Source: Methylomonas methanica (GTDB lineage Bacteria > Pseudomonadota > Gammaproteobacteria > Methylococcales > Methylomonadaceae). From it: a stretch of 33,623 bases of DNA. How positions within the stretch are numbered: the first letter of the stretch is position 1; each line of letters begins with the position of its first letter. Positions 23,581 through 33,111 of the stretch are shown piece by piece. The notes beneath the pieces were generated by a model that was not told where the DNA came from, did not search any database, and worked only from the letters and a program-made list of their open reading frames with translations. Location of the stretch: assembly GCF_001644035.1 (NCBI RefSeq), contig NZ_LUUG01000072.1, positions 1 through 33,623 on the forward strand. The letters are read 5' to 3'. Both the position numbers and the translations under genes were made by a program.

Positions 23581-24696
23581 ATGCGTTGTACCTACTTGTT
23601 TTGCCTTATCAGTTTTCTGTTTATTTCCGGCTGCGAGCAGCACAATCCGGAGCCAGAGACTCAATCAAGCCCTTCGGAACAACCGTCGGCCACTGCCAAG
23701 CGAACGGTTTCACTTCGCCCTGATTCGCTCCCGTATATCAAAGTCCAGGAAATTCAACCGGAAGCCTTCGCGGGGACGATTTCAGCGCCGGCCCGTGTCG
23801 ATTTTCGGGCTCAGGCCATCTCCACGGCAGGTACGGTAGTTGCCGGGCGTATCACCAAGATTCATGTGCAGATCGGCGACCGGATTAAGGCCGGGGCGCC
23901 CCTGGCGACGCTGGCCAGCGGCGAAGCGACGCAAATGCGTTCGGATTATGCGCGTGCAGCAGCCGAATTGGCTCGTGCCGAGGATCATTTACGGCGGCAA
24001 ATGGAAATGCAGCGCACGGGGGTGGGGCTTGAGATTGAGCGGGTGGAAGCCGAAACACAACTCAAGCAAGCTAAAACGGAGTTGGAGCGTAGCCGCGATT
24101 TTCTAAAACTGTTGGGTGATGGATCGGCTGCTGAAGTCATCGTGCGTGCGCCCATGGACAGCATGATTCTGAAGGCGCATGTCTCGACAGGCGCAGCAGT
24201 AGAACCGGGAGCGCCCTTGTTCGATCTGGGTGAGCCTTCCGCTGCGTGGATTATCGCCGACGTGTTTGAGAAAGATTTGCTGTTGGTGGAAAAAGGCGCC
24301 AAAGCCATCATTGAACTGGCCTCTTCGCCGGACCCCATCGTCGGGCATGTAGTGGCGGAAAGCGCTGCCATTCAGACCGACTTGCGGCGGGCATCGGTAT
24401 TCATCGAGCCGGATGATCCGAAGATCCCGTTGCGGCCCGGTATGTACGCCAGAGTCGTGATCGAAGCGTCGTCCCCCAACCAGATTATTCTGCCCACGGC
24501 GGCGATACTCATTAAGGATGGCCGCGAAACCCTGGTTTACGTGGAAACGGCACCCAATGTTTTTGAAGCCCGTCCGGTACAAGTGGGTCAGGCTCGCGAG
24601 GGTATGACGCCGGTGCTAAAAGGCCTGTCCGGTGGTGAACGCGTCGTGGTCAGCGGTGCGTTACTGCTGGACGGCGAAGCCTCTTTACTGCTGTAG
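23581..24696 (+). CDS. RND efflux periplasmic adaptor (membrane fusion) lipoprotein
   Basis: 371 residues. A lipoprotein signal with FISGC (Cys18) anchors it to the inner membrane. Then come a beta-barrel/lipoyl part (ARVDFRAQAISTAGTVVAGRITKIHVQIGDRIKAGAPLATLASGE, about 64-120 in pieces), a helical hairpin (about 122-178), the second lipoyl half (IVRAPMDSMILKAHVSTGAAVEPGAPLFDLGE) and a C-terminal barrel to the end. This is the CzcB/CusB type used with heavy-metal RND pumps. It has no N-terminal His- or Met-rich metal-binding stretch, so substrate is not shown. No strong ribosome site before ATG 23581. The pump gene follows after 9 nt. Confidence 0.9.
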   Translation: MRCTYLFCLISFLFISGCEQHNPEPETQSSPSEQPSATAKRTVSLRPDSLPYIKVQEIQPEAFAGTISAPARVDFRAQAISTAGTVVAGRITKIHVQIGDRIKAGAPLATLASGEATQMRSDYARAAAELARAEDHLRRQMEMQRTGVGLEIERVEAETQLKQAKTELERSRDFLKLLGDGSAAEVIVRAPMDSMILKAHVSTGAAVEPGAPLFDLGEPSAAWIIADVFEKDLLLVEKGAKAIIELASSPDPIVGHVVAESAAIQTDLRRASVFIEPDDPKIPLRPGMYARVVIEASSPNQIILPTAAILIKDGRETLVYVETAPNVFEARPVQVGQAREGMTPVLKGLSGGERVVVSGALLLDGEASLLL

Positions 24697-24705
24697 GAGG
24701 CTTAC

Positions 24706-27700
24706 ATGCTAAAAATCTTGATCGAATACTGTGTCCATCGGCGTATTGCCGCCATGGTGGTCACTTTTGTCGTTGCCTTGTTCGGCATTCATGCCTACAT
24801 CGAAACACCGATAGAAGCCTATCCCGATGTCACCAACACCCAGGTGACTGTGATTAGCCTGATGCCCGGCTATGCGCCGGAAGAGGTCGAGCGCCAAGTT
24901 ACTGTGCCGCTCGAACGCGTGCTCAACGGTACGCCCGGCATGCTGAAAATGCGCAGTCAAAGCTTGTTCGGCTTGTCTTTGGTGACCATCACCTTTGGCG
25001 ATGATGTTGACAGCTTTCACTCTCGCACCCTGATTACCGAGCGCATGACGGGCGCGGAACTCCCCGAAGCAGTCAAACCGGTGCTAGCGCCGGATTACAC
25101 GCCGCTGGGGGAAATCTACAAATTTGTGGTCGTCAGTGATCGCCATTCGCTGTACGAGCTGCGTTCCGAAATGGAATGGAACGTATCACGCGTGATGCGC
25201 CAGGTACAAGGCGTGGCCGATGTGCTGACCTTTGGCGGCTATTACAAGGAGTTTCATGTCGAAATCGATCCCGTCAGGCTTGACTCCTTTGGCCTGACCC
25301 TGGATGAAGTCAATCAAGCCATTGCCAGTGCCAACCGCAATGTCGGCGCCGGCTTTTTACGCCATGGCGATCAGCAAATGGTGATCCGTAGTGTCGGCTA
25401 CCTGAGTTCGGCCGAGGATGTGAAGAAAATCGTGCTGAAAAGCGAGGGCGGCACACCGGTGACCGTCGGCGATATAGCCCGCATGGTGCAAGCCTACACG
25501 CCTCGCCAGGGTGCGGTAGGTGTAAACGATCAGAAAGAAGCGGTGGAAGGTATCGTGCTACTGCGTCGCGGACAAAATCCTTCGCGCGTGTTGGCTGCCG
25601 TGCATGAGAAAGTCGAGGAGCTTAATACCCGCATCCTGCCCGCCGGCATGAAACTGGTACCCTTCCTGGATCGTACCGAATTGGTCGACAAAACACTGCA
25701 TACCGTTTATGACAATCTGTTGCATGGCTTCTTGCTAGTGGTCGGTGTGGTGTGGCTGTTCCTACGCAGTATCCGTGGCTCGCTGATCGTGGCCAGCGTC
25801 ATCCCCTTGTCGCTGTTGGTCGCGTTTGCCGGTTTGTATCGCCTGGAATTACCGGCCAATCTGATCTCCATGGGAGCCATCGATTTCGGCATCATTCTGG
25901 ATGGCGCCGTGGTGTTGGTTGAAAACGTCATCCATCAAGCCAGTCATCAACATCCCAAAAATCACAGAGACATGGTGCATTTAATTGTCAATGCGGCCTT
26001 TGATGTGGCTAAACCGACGTTTTATGCCATGTTGATCATCATTGCCGCACTGATTCCGGTTTTCACCCTGGAACAGGTCGAAGGCCGTATTTTTCGGCCC
26101 TTGGCCTTGACTTACAGTTTTGCGCTGGTGGGCGGCTTGGTGTTTGCGATGACCTTGGTACCGGCGCTCTGCGCGGCACTGATTCAACCTAAACATGCCA
26201 TGATTGAGGAACCGAAATTTTTGGTTCGTCTACGAGGGACTTACAAACGCATCCTCAGCGCGGCGCTCGCTCGCCGTACCACCACGTTAGCAGCCGCGGC
26301 CGGGTTACTTTTGGCCGGCGCTGTTGCTGTAGGCGGTCTCGGTACCGAGTTTTTACCGGAACTGGACGAAGGCGATGTGCATGTGTTCGTCGAAATGCCG
26401 GCCAGCATCGCTCTCGCCAAGGGGCAAGACGTATTGTTGGATATGCGTCAGCGACTGCTGGCATTTCCGGAAGTTAAAGGCATTCTCAGTCAGCAAGGAC
26501 GTTCCGAGGATGGCACCGATAACGAAGGCGTCAACATGAGCGAAACCTTCGTCCATCTCAAACCTCACGAACAATGGCGGCCGGGTTGGCACAAGGAAGC
26601 CTTGGTGGATGCCATGCGTGAGTCACTGGCCGCCATACCGGGCGTGCGTTTCAATTTCTCTCAACCCATCAAAGACAACGTCGAAGAAGCGGTTAGCGGC
26701 GTGCGAGGCAAGGTGGTATTAAAGATTTACGGTAACGACCTGGAAAAAATGCGTGCCGTTTTGGAGCAGGCCAAAAGCCGACTCAAAGAGATTCCGGGCG
26801 TCATCGACCTGGACCTCTATCGAGAATCCATCGTGCCGCAGTTACAAATCAAGCTGAATCGTTCCGCGCTGGCCCGCCAAGGGATTACTATCGATGCTGC
26901 TCAGGATACGATTGAAACTGGGCTAGCGGGCAAAGTCGTCACCGAACTTTGGCAAGACGAGCGCCCTGTACCAGTACGGGTGATTTTGCCCAGTGTTGAA
27001 CGCAGCGATAGCGAGCAAATCGCCAATTTGCTGCTGCCGACGCCGTCCGGTGCGCGCATACCATTACGGGAAGTAGCCGATTTGCCGACCGAGCGCGGTC
27101 GTACCTCCATTGAGCGCGAGGCCAATCGCCGCTTCCTGGCCTTAAAATTCAACGTGGAAAATCGCGACCTCGGTTCCGTGGTGCATGACGCAATGGAGGC
27201 AGTAGAAGGCAAGATCGAACTACCCGAGGGGCATTTCCTGGTCTGGGGCGGCGAGTTCGAAAACCAACAGCGGGCGATGGCCAGACTCGGTGTTGTGGTG
27301 CCGATTGCGGTGCTGATCGTGTTGGGTCTGTTATACGGTGCCTTGCAGTCCGCGCGTAGCGCGCTGGCCATCTTACTCTGCGCACCCTTTGCCATGACGG
27401 GGGGCGCATTCGTACTGCTGCTGGCCGGCATCCCCTTGTCGGTCAGCGCCGCGATTGGTTTCATAGCTTTGTTGGGCCAAGTGTCGTTGATGGGTCTACT
27501 CGTACTGAGTGCGACTGAAGATCGCAGACGACAAGGGTTGTCTGTGATGGAGGCCATCCTGAACGGTGCAACCGACCGCTTGCGACCGGTATTGATGGCT
27601 TCGATGTTGGCCTTGCTTGGTTTATTACCGATGGCCGTTTCCACCGGTATCGGCAGCGAAACTCAGCAACCGTTTGCAGTAGTGATCGTCGGCGGCATGT

Positions 27701-27813
27701 TCACCACTTTTTTCGTCGCGATGCTGGTGTTGCCGGTGATTTACTCATACATCACCCCGGAACGGCTCATTACCCCCGAAGAAGCGGATGAACTACCGGA
27801 GGAATCATCATGA
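24706..27813 (+). CDS. CzcA-type heavy-metal efflux RND pump
   Basis: 1035 residues, the normal length of CusA/CzcA pumps, with twelve membrane segments in two repeats. The TM4 proton-relay signature is DFGIILDGAVVLVEN (D393, D399, E406), with the same spacing as the essential acidic residues of CzcA and the DFG form typical of divalent-cation exporters (Co, Zn, Cd, Ni) rather than the DVGAIVDA form of CusA. Docking and pore regions include EEVERQVTVPLERVLNGTPG and PFLDRTELVDKTL. A TAGGAGG ribosome site 5 nt before the ATG is strong. The stop overlaps the outer-membrane gene by 4 nt (ATGA). The metal is not determined by the sequence; an organic substrate is unlikely. Confidence 0.93.
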   Translation: MLKILIEYCVHRRIAAMVVTFVVALFGIHAYIETPIEAYPDVTNTQVTVISLMPGYAPEEVERQVTVPLERVLNGTPGMLKMRSQSLFGLSLVTITFGDDVDSFHSRTLITERMTGAELPEAVKPVLAPDYTPLGEIYKFVVVSDRHSLYELRSEMEWNVSRVMRQVQGVADVLTFGGYYKEFHVEIDPVRLDSFGLTLDEVNQAIASANRNVGAGFLRHGDQQMVIRSVGYLSSAEDVKKIVLKSEGGTPVTVGDIARMVQAYTPRQGAVGVNDQKEAVEGIVLLRRGQNPSRVLAAVHEKVEELNTRILPAGMKLVPFLDRTELVDKTLHTVYDNLLHGFLLVVGVVWLFLRSIRGSLIVASVIPLSLLVAFAGLYRLELPANLISMGAIDFGIILDGAVVLVENVIHQASHQHPKNHRDMVHLIVNAAFDVAKPTFYAMLIIIAALIPVFTLEQVEGRIFRPLALTYSFALVGGLVFAMTLVPALCAALIQPKHAMIEEPKFLVRLRGTYKRILSAALARRTTTLAAAAGLLLAGAVAVGGLGTEFLPELDEGDVHVFVEMPASIALAKGQDVLLDMRQRLLAFPEVKGILSQQGRSEDGTDNEGVNMSETFVHLKPHEQWRPGWHKEALVDAMRESLAAIPGVRFNFSQPIKDNVEEAVSGVRGKVVLKIYGNDLEKMRAVLEQAKSRLKEIPGVIDLDLYRESIVPQLQIKLNRSALARQGITIDAAQDTIETGLAGKVVTELWQDERPVPVRVILPSVERSDSEQIANLLLPTPSGARIPLREVADLPTERGRTSIEREANRRFLALKFNVENRDLGSVVHDAMEAVEGKIELPEGHFLVWGGEFENQQRAMARLGVVVPIAVLIVLGLLYGALQSARSALAILLCAPFAMTGGAFVLLLAGIPLSVSAAIGFIALLGQVSLMGLLVLSATEDRRRQGLSVMEAILNGATDRLRPVLMASMLALLGLLPMAVSTGIGSETQQPFAVVIVGGMFTTFFVAMLVLPVIYSYITPERLITPEEADELPEESS

Positions 27814-29117
27814 AAAACAGTAATTGGAAAAAAAACCTTGTTCTACCAACAGTTTGTTTTTGCTTTGCGAGCGCTATTTTCAGTTCTTCGCCGGTGCTTG
27901 CCGAGGATTCATTATTGCTTCCAGAGACGGTCACTATCCAGCAGTTAATGGAGATTACTCGGGAAAAGAGCCCCCGCTTTGCCGCCTTGAGGCAACGCAT
28001 CGAATCGGCCAACGCCGAAGTGGTGGCGGCCGGCGTGTTGCCAAATCCCAGAATCAGTTACGGCCGCTACGACCTGTTGACGAAACAGAACACTATGTAC
28101 GACGGCAATGTTCAGCAACAAGTTACCCTGGAGGTGCCTGTGTTGATAGCCGGTCAGCGTGGTGCCCGCGTCGATGCCGCTGAAAAAAATCGCGAAGTAA
28201 CTGCAGCCGACATTGACGCCGAATTTGCCGATTTGATTCATCAGGAGTGGGGCTTGTTTGTCAAGCAACTGGCGGATAAGCAACGGATTGCGGTGCTGGA
28301 TGAAACCACCCGATATATGGGACATTTGGCCGACATCGTGTTGGGACGCGCTCAGGCCGGCAATGCCAGTCGCTACGATATGCTGCGTATCGAAATCGAA
28401 ACCAAGGCGGTACAAACCCGGCTTGAAACGGTCAGTAATAATCTATCATCCTCAGCTGGTGAGTTAGGGGTTTTGCTGGGCTTATCCGGCTGGAAACCAC
28501 AAGCGGCGGGCAAATTGGATTATCTGAATGTGTCGACCGATATTGAAAAGCTTTGGACGGATGCCATCAATCTGAACCCGGTGCTTGAGGCGGCAAGACG
28601 AGGCGAAATGGCGGCAGATGCGGTATTGGAACGTGCCGAGCGAGAACGCTGGCCTATTCCGTCGCTGCAAGTCGGTTCGGTCTTTACAGACAAACCTTAC
28701 GGCAACACCAGCTTTGCCGGGGTATCCGTCGACCTGCCGATTTTCGACCGTGGTCAAGGCGGCATGGCTCGCGCTAATGCCGAAAAACAGGCGGCTATCT
28801 TAGCGCGCGGGTTAACGAATGCCCAAACCCGAAGTGCCTTGGAACGCGTAGTGGACCAATTGAGCAAACGCCGAGCTACACGCATTAAATTTGAACAGGA
28901 GGTGATGGGGAAACTAAATGATCTTAAGGACATGGGGGAAGCCAGCTATCGACTTGGTAAAGGTAGTTTACTGGAACTTCTCGACGCCTCACGTTCCCGA
29001 ACCGAAACTGAATTGACGCATCTGGATTTGATGCAGGCGGAAATCGAGGCTGAACTAGATATTTTAAAAGTGGCCGGTTTGCTGGTAAACACTGTTAATG
29101 CAGAGCCAATCCAATAA
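27810..29117 (+). CDS. TolC/CzcC-type outer-membrane efflux protein
   Basis: 435 residues. Signal peptide about 1-31 (ending SSSPVLAEDS), then the two OEP repeats of long helices: QLMEITREKSPRFAALRQRIESANAEVVAAGVLPNPRISYG (first), and LNPVLEAARRGEMAADAVLERAERERWPIPSLQVGSVF with SFAGVSVDLPIFDRGQG (second). Late segments read YRLGKGSLLELLDASRSRTETE, the usual end of helix H8 in this family. It closes the adaptor-pump-channel operon and overlaps the pump stop by ATGA. After its stop there is no evident terminator; a flgK relic follows 184 nt on. Confidence 0.92.
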   Translation: MKNSNWKKNLVLPTVCFCFASAIFSSSPVLAEDSLLLPETVTIQQLMEITREKSPRFAALRQRIESANAEVVAAGVLPNPRISYGRYDLLTKQNTMYDGNVQQQVTLEVPVLIAGQRGARVDAAEKNREVTAADIDAEFADLIHQEWGLFVKQLADKQRIAVLDETTRYMGHLADIVLGRAQAGNASRYDMLRIEIETKAVQTRLETVSNNLSSSAGELGVLLGLSGWKPQAAGKLDYLNVSTDIEKLWTDAINLNPVLEAARRGEMAADAVLERAERERWPIPSLQVGSVFTDKPYGNTSFAGVSVDLPIFDRGQGGMARANAEKQAAILARGLTNAQTRSALERVVDQLSKRRATRIKFEQEVMGKLNDLKDMGEASYRLGKGSLLELLDASRSRTETELTHLDLMQAEIEAELDILKVAGLLVNTVNAEPIQ

Positions 29118-29301
29118 GATCGGGTGCAATTATTGCTTCCAAATCCGACAAGAGACGTGAATATCGGTATGGGTAATATTATGAGCGAGAAATTTTCCAT
29201 GATTAGCATTGACGGCGGCAAGGTTTTGCCGTCCATCCTCCGCTCAAGACCATCCGGTTTTGGCGCATGCTAATAACCATCTCAATTAGCAGGGGATTGG
29301 A

Positions 29302-29885
29302 ATGAGTATGGACATCCTAGGCTCGGCAGTATCGGGACTGGCAGCGTCACAGCGCGCGCTTGAAACAACCAGTAATAACCAACACCTCCTTGCCGACCGC
29401 GACCACAGCAGCTGGATTTAGTATCACCTTTCCAAGTGGTGTGTTGAATGCCGGGGATAGTTTTAAGATCAGTTCCGGTATCGATGCTGCACGCACACTT
29501 CGGGTTAATGCGGCCATTACCAGCCCGAGACAAGTCGCCGCTGCTGATATGCCTGGGTTGTCAGGGGACAATAGAAATGCCCTGAAATTAGCCAAGCTTG
29601 AGACACAGTCAATCATGCGAAATGGCAAGGCGACTTTTACCCAGGTATACGGTCAATTGGTTGCAGACGTTGACGCAAAAACGCATTCAGCCCAATTAAG
29701 CCGCGATACTCAACAAACCTTGTTTCAAAGGGCAAAAGGAGCTCAAGAAAGCGTATCGGGGGTCAATTTAGACGAAGAGGCTGCCGATTTTATCAAGTAT
29801 CAGCATTCCTTCCTATCAGGCAGCAGCTCATGTGGTTTCTATTGCAAAAAATCTTTTTGATACCTTAATACAGGCAGTTCGGTAA
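29302..29885 (+). pseudogene. flgK: flgK (flagellar hook-associated protein 1), internally deleted and frameshifted
   Basis: A good AGGGGA site and ATG 29302 begin MSMDILGSAVSGLAASQRAL then ETTSNN, the FlgK N-terminus. The usual continuation (IANVNTPGY) is absent: at about 29378 the sequence jumps to C-terminal FlgK in another frame, with GFSITFPSGVLNAGDSFKIS, GDNRNALKLAKLET, YGQLVADVDAKT and ESVSGVNLDEEAADFIKYQ. A second frameshift near 29815 restores SYQAAAHVVSIAKNLFDTLI and QAVR to a stop at 29885. About 570 nt remain of a gene normally over 1.5 kb. No other flagellar genes lie near. The 184 nt before it contain nothing I can name. Confidence 0.9.
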
Positions 29886-29965
29886 TTTAAAAAATAATTA
29901 TTTCAGATATGGATGGCTATAAAAACGCTTAAATCAAGCAAAAACCTCAATAGTATCGGTATCTA

Positions 29966-30832
29966 TCAACGTAGCAACAGCAAAGGCTTGTGACTGTTAG
30001 CCAACATCTTCACGGTGAAACTACCCAACAGCCAATCGTGAATACGGGTATGGCTGAATGCTCCCATCACGGTCATATCGATGGCGTGCTGGTCTTGATA
30101 GTCGCACAGCACCTGCTCGGGTTTGCCGACCAGTTTTTTAGCAATGACCTCGATACCACCGGCCAGTTGCAGTTTGTTGGCGGCGACTTCGAGTAATGGG
30201 ACTTTGCCTTCATCCTTGCTCACGCACACCAAATGACAAACCAACCCTTTATAAAGCGGACTGGTGGCTACCATGTCTAAAGCTTTGTCGGCAGCTTGAC
30301 TACCATCGTAGGCCAGCATGATGCGTTGCGGTATTTTGAATTCGGCGTTGACCACCAAAATCGGTTTGTGCAGCGAGCGGATAATGGATTCCAGTTTGGC
30401 GCCGATCTTGTCCGGCTGGTTTTCGTGTACCTTGCCGCGCAAGCCGATCACCAACACCCGCAAGTCGTTTTCCAGCTCGATAAGCGACTCGACCAAACTG
30501 CCGTGGCGTTGATTGGTGAGGGGGTCGAGAATGCCGGCTTGCATCACCCGTTCCCTGGCGGCTTGCAGTAATTGCTTGCCTTGTTGCAAGCGCAATTTGC
30601 TGCGCTGCTGTTCCAGTTGGGTCAGTTCGTCCATGAGATGGTCACGACTATCGACACCGATGTTGCCGGTTATATCGGTGTGATCGGCATGTTCCGGATG
30701 GTGATCGATGGAGTGCAGCAGTTTCAAAGGCGCATCGACTTTTTGCGCAATCCAGGCAGCATAATCGCAGACGGCGTTGCTTAACGATGAGCCGTCGATG
30801 CCGGCTAATACCAAATTTTGTGTCGTATTCAT
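29966..30832 (-). CDS. Universal stress protein, two tandem UspA domains
   Basis: 288 residues with two UspA folds. Domain one (about 5-165) starts NLVLAGIDGSSLSNAVCDYAAWIAQ and ends with LVIGLRG and PILVVNAE; domain two (about 170-288) starts RIMLAYDGSQAADKALDMVA and ends VMGAFSHTRIHDWLLGSFTVKMLANSHKPLLLLR. The second has the GxxxxxxxxxxxGS form of the nucleotide site; the first lacks the full ATP motif. ATG 30832 overlaps the sulP stop as ATGA; the TTG just before it is less likely. SulP-Usp pairs are common in bacteria, which suggests that Usp modulates or protects the transporter, but the mechanism is not known from the sequence. Confidence 0.9.
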   Translation of the reverse strand: MNTTQNLVLAGIDGSSLSNAVCDYAAWIAQKVDAPLKLLHSIDHHPEHADHTDITGNIGVDSRDHLMDELTQLEQQRSKLRLQQGKQLLQAARERVMQAGILDPLTNQRHGSLVESLIELENDLRVLVIGLRGKVHENQPDKIGAKLESIIRSLHKPILVVNAEFKIPQRIMLAYDGSQAADKALDMVATSPLYKGLVCHLVCVSKDEGKVPLLEVAANKLQLAGGIEVIAKKLVGKPEQVLCDYQDQHAIDMTVMGAFSHTRIHDWLLGSFTVKMLANSHKPLLLLR

Positions 30833-32325
30833 CAATGGCCTCCCATGACTTTTTCGATTTCTTCGGGCTTATCGTGAACGCCGAAGCGGTCGACAATCGT
30901 ACTCGTTGCCGCATTCATGCCGATAACTTCAACCTCGGCGCCTTCGCGGCGAAACTTGATCACGACTTTATCCAGTGCACCGACCGAGGTCAGATCCCAG
31001 AAATGAGCGCGATTGAGGTCGATGACCACTTTTTCCACGGCTTCCTTGAAGTCAAAACCGGCGACGAATTTGTCGGCCGAATTAAAAAATACTTGGCCGA
31101 CCACTTTATACGTGCGGGTGCTGTGGTCTTGGTCCAGCTTCGATTCCACATACATAAAATGGCTGATCTTGTTGGCAAAGAACAAGGATGCCAGCAATAC
31201 ACCGACTAATACACCCAATGCCAAATTATGCGTCCAAACTACCACGACTACGGTGGAGAGCATGACGATGTTGGTCGACAGCGGATGTTGTTTCAGATTA
31301 AGTATCGAGTGCCAGCTAAAGGTGCCGATGGATACCATGATCATCACCGCCACCAGCGCGGCCATCGGGATTTTAGAAATCCATTCGTCCAGAAACACCA
31401 CCATGATCAACAAGAACGTGCCTGCGACCAAGGTGGACAAGCGCCCACGACCACCGGATTTGACGTTGATCACCGACTGACCAATCATCGCGCAACCGGC
31501 CATACCGCCCAGTAAACCAGCACCTATGTTGGCCAGACCCTGGCCCTTGCATTCGCGGTTTTTATCGCTGCTGGTGTCGGTCAATTCATCGACGATGGTG
31601 GCGGTCATCAAGGATTCCAGCATACCGACCACCGCCAGCGGCAGCGAGTAAGGCAAAATGATTTTCAGCGTTTCCAAGCTCAGCGGCACATCGGGCCACA
31701 AAAACACCGGCAAGGTATCCGGCAATTGCCCCATATCGCCGACGGTGCGGATGTCGATGTGCCAATACATGGCCACAGCGGTCATGCTGACAATGCACAC
31801 CAAGGGCGAAGGTACGGATTTACCGATGACCGGCAAGTAGGGAAATAGATAGATAATCGCCAAGCCACCGGCGGTCATCGCATAAACATGCCAAGTCACG
31901 TTAGTCAATTCCGGCAACTGTGCCATGAAAATCAGAATCGCCAAGGCGTTGACGAAACCGGTCACCACCGAGCGCGACACGAAACTCATTAAACTGCCGA
32001 GCTTCAGGTAGCCGGCAATAATCTGAAACACGCCGGTCAGCAAGGTTGCCGCCAACAGATATTGCAAGCCGTGATCCTTGACCAGTGTCACCATTAGCAA
32101 GGCCATGGCGCCGGTCGCTGCCGAAATCATGCCGGGGCGGCCGCCGACGAAAGCAGTCATCACCGCAATACAAAACGAGGCGTACAGCCCAACTTTGGGA
32201 TCGACCCCGGCGATGATGGAAAAGGCGATGGCTTCCGGGATCAGGGCCAATGCCACCACGGTGCCGGCCAGCACATCGCCTCGGATGTTGCCTAGCCAGT
32301 CTTGTTTTTTCGATAAAAAGAGCAT
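30832..32325 (-). CDS. SulP family anion transporter with STAS domain
   Basis: 497 residues. About 10-12 membrane segments precede a C-terminal STAS domain (about 400-490, [18 protein letters not shown] through [17 protein letters not shown]). Family marks are [27 protein letters not shown] (about 25-51), [16 protein letters not shown] and [38 protein letters not shown] (about 245-282). SulP carriers exchange or import sulfate, bicarbonate or other anions; the sequence does not fix the anion. Only a weak AGG lies before ATG 32325, and the T-tract of a terminator hairpin ends about 10 nt before the start, so the leader may be regulated. It overlaps usp at its stop. Confidence 0.92.
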   Translation of the reverse strand: MLFLSKKQDWLGNIRGDVLAGTVVALALIPEAIAFSIIAGVDPKVGLYASFCIAVMTAFVGGRPGMISAATGAMALLMVTLVKDHGLQYLLAATLLTGVFQIIAGYLKLGSLMSFVSRSVVTGFVNALAILIFMAQLPELTNVTWHVYAMTAGGLAIIYLFPYLPVIGKSVPSPLVCIVSMTAVAMYWHIDIRTVGDMGQLPDTLPVFLWPDVPLSLETLKIILPYSLPLAVVGMLESLMTATIVDELTDTSSDKNRECKGQGLANIGAGLLGGMAGCAMIGQSVINVKSGGRGRLSTLVAGTFLLIMVVFLDEWISKIPMAALVAVMIMVSIGTFSWHSILNLKQHPLSTNIVMLSTVVVVVWTHNLALGVLVGVLLASLFFANKISHFMYVESKLDQDHSTRTYKVVGQVFFNSADKFVAGFDFKEAVEKVVIDLNRAHFWDLTSVGALDKVVIKFRREGAEVEVIGMNAATSTIVDRFGVHDKPEEIEKVMGGH

Positions 32326-32335
32326 GTTTAACCTA

Positions 32336-32367
32336 AATAAAAAAAGGCTATGCAGGGCATAGCCAAA
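32336..32367 (-). terminator. Intrinsic terminator in the sulP leader
   Basis: On the minus strand a perfect 8-bp stem (GGCTATGC 32364-32357, GCATAGCC 32353-32346, 3-nt loop) is followed by seven T (32345-32339). It ends 14 nt before the sulP ATG. It separates marR from sulP, or, if the sulP promoter lies further up, works as an attenuator within the leader. Confidence 0.85.
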
Positions 32368-32444
32368 AGGTAGGAGCGGGAAATTAGGAGTAAGTTGGGT
32401 AGGTTACGGTGGATTGTCACTGTGCAGGATTACCGGTTGTATAC

Positions 32445-32870
32445 TTAACTTGAATCAGTAGCAAGACTGTTTTTGACCCGATCTAGCAAGGACGTCATCA
32501 GGCGTCTTTCTTCCTCGCTCAATGCCGCCAACACTTCGATTTCCACGGCGTCGGCAATTTTCCACAGTTCTTCCATCACCGTGTGCGCTTTGTCGGTAAT
32601 GGATAAGCGATAGGCACGTCTGTCATCCATATCCTTGTTGCGGACGACCATCCCGGACTCTTCGAGCAAATCGATCTGCTTGACCAAGGTAATCGGTTTG
32701 ATTTCCAGAATCTCAGCCAGATCGATTTGCCGGCAATTTTTATTTTCAGACAGATGCACCAAAGCCCGCCACTGGGCATGAGTAAAGCCGATAGGTTCTG
32801 CGGCCTTATTGAAGCGCTGGCGGATAATGTGGCTGATTTCGTAACTGAGAAAGCCGAATTTGGAATGCAC
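32445..32870 (-). CDS. MarR family transcriptional regulator
   Basis: 141 residues from GTG 32870. The winged helix is complete: FGFLSYEISHIIRQRFNKAAEPIGFTHAQWRALVHL, recognition part RQIDLAEILEIKPITLVKQIDLLEESGMVVRN, the wing DMDDRRAYRLSIT, then the dimerisation helix to the end. The DxRxxxxxLT pattern is typical. The GTG has an AAGAG site about 10 nt upstream; the open frame continues to a TTG at 32933, but that would put a strong palindrome inside the gene. Its ligand is unknown. It lies upstream of sulP in the same direction and divergent from the second P-type ATPase; either could be its target. Confidence 0.88.
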   Translation of the reverse strand: MHSKFGFLSYEISHIIRQRFNKAAEPIGFTHAQWRALVHLSENKNCRQIDLAEILEIKPITLVKQIDLLEESGMVVRNKDMDDRRAYRLSITDKAHTVMEELWKIADAVEIEVLAALSEEERRLMTSLLDRVKNSLATDSS

Positions 32871-32885
32871 TGATATGTAACTCTT

Positions 32886-32912
32886 AATATAATAAGTAAA
32901 AGGTATTATATT
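32886..32912. promoter_or_regulatory. Palindrome upstream of marR, probable MarR operator
   Basis: AATATAATA (32886-32894) and TATTATATT (32904-32912) form a perfect 9-bp inverted repeat with a 9-nt centre, 16-42 nt before the GTG start. Size and place fit autorepression by the MarR protein; the arms also resemble -10 sequences, so binding would block the promoter. From here to 33111 I see no gene. Confidence 0.65.
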
Positions 32913-33111
32913 CGAATGGCAATTTTTTAACAATCAAGCGACGTTTGCTGTAGAGTTCAGTAGTCCGGTTATCCAAGGCATGCGAGGTAAGACTCGTTAT
33001 CGCCATTGACCAGACTATAAAAATTTGCGATCGAATTAATTGACAGTTACCGATTAAATCTAGCCTCGCCCAGAATCCTGAGCAGAAACAACCCCGCCAT
33101 TACTAGAGCAA

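Noticed and set aside
26901..27644. 247-codon minus-strand frame within the RND pump gene
   Set aside because: Antisense shadow of the pump gene; composition (Ser/Arg/Thr-rich) and lack of a ribosome site do not support a gene.
29360..29860. 166-codon open frame read as an intact protein
   Set aside because: It is the C-terminal part of FlgK after a deletion; its start lies within the N-terminal flgK fragment and its end is frameshifted before the true FlgK stop.
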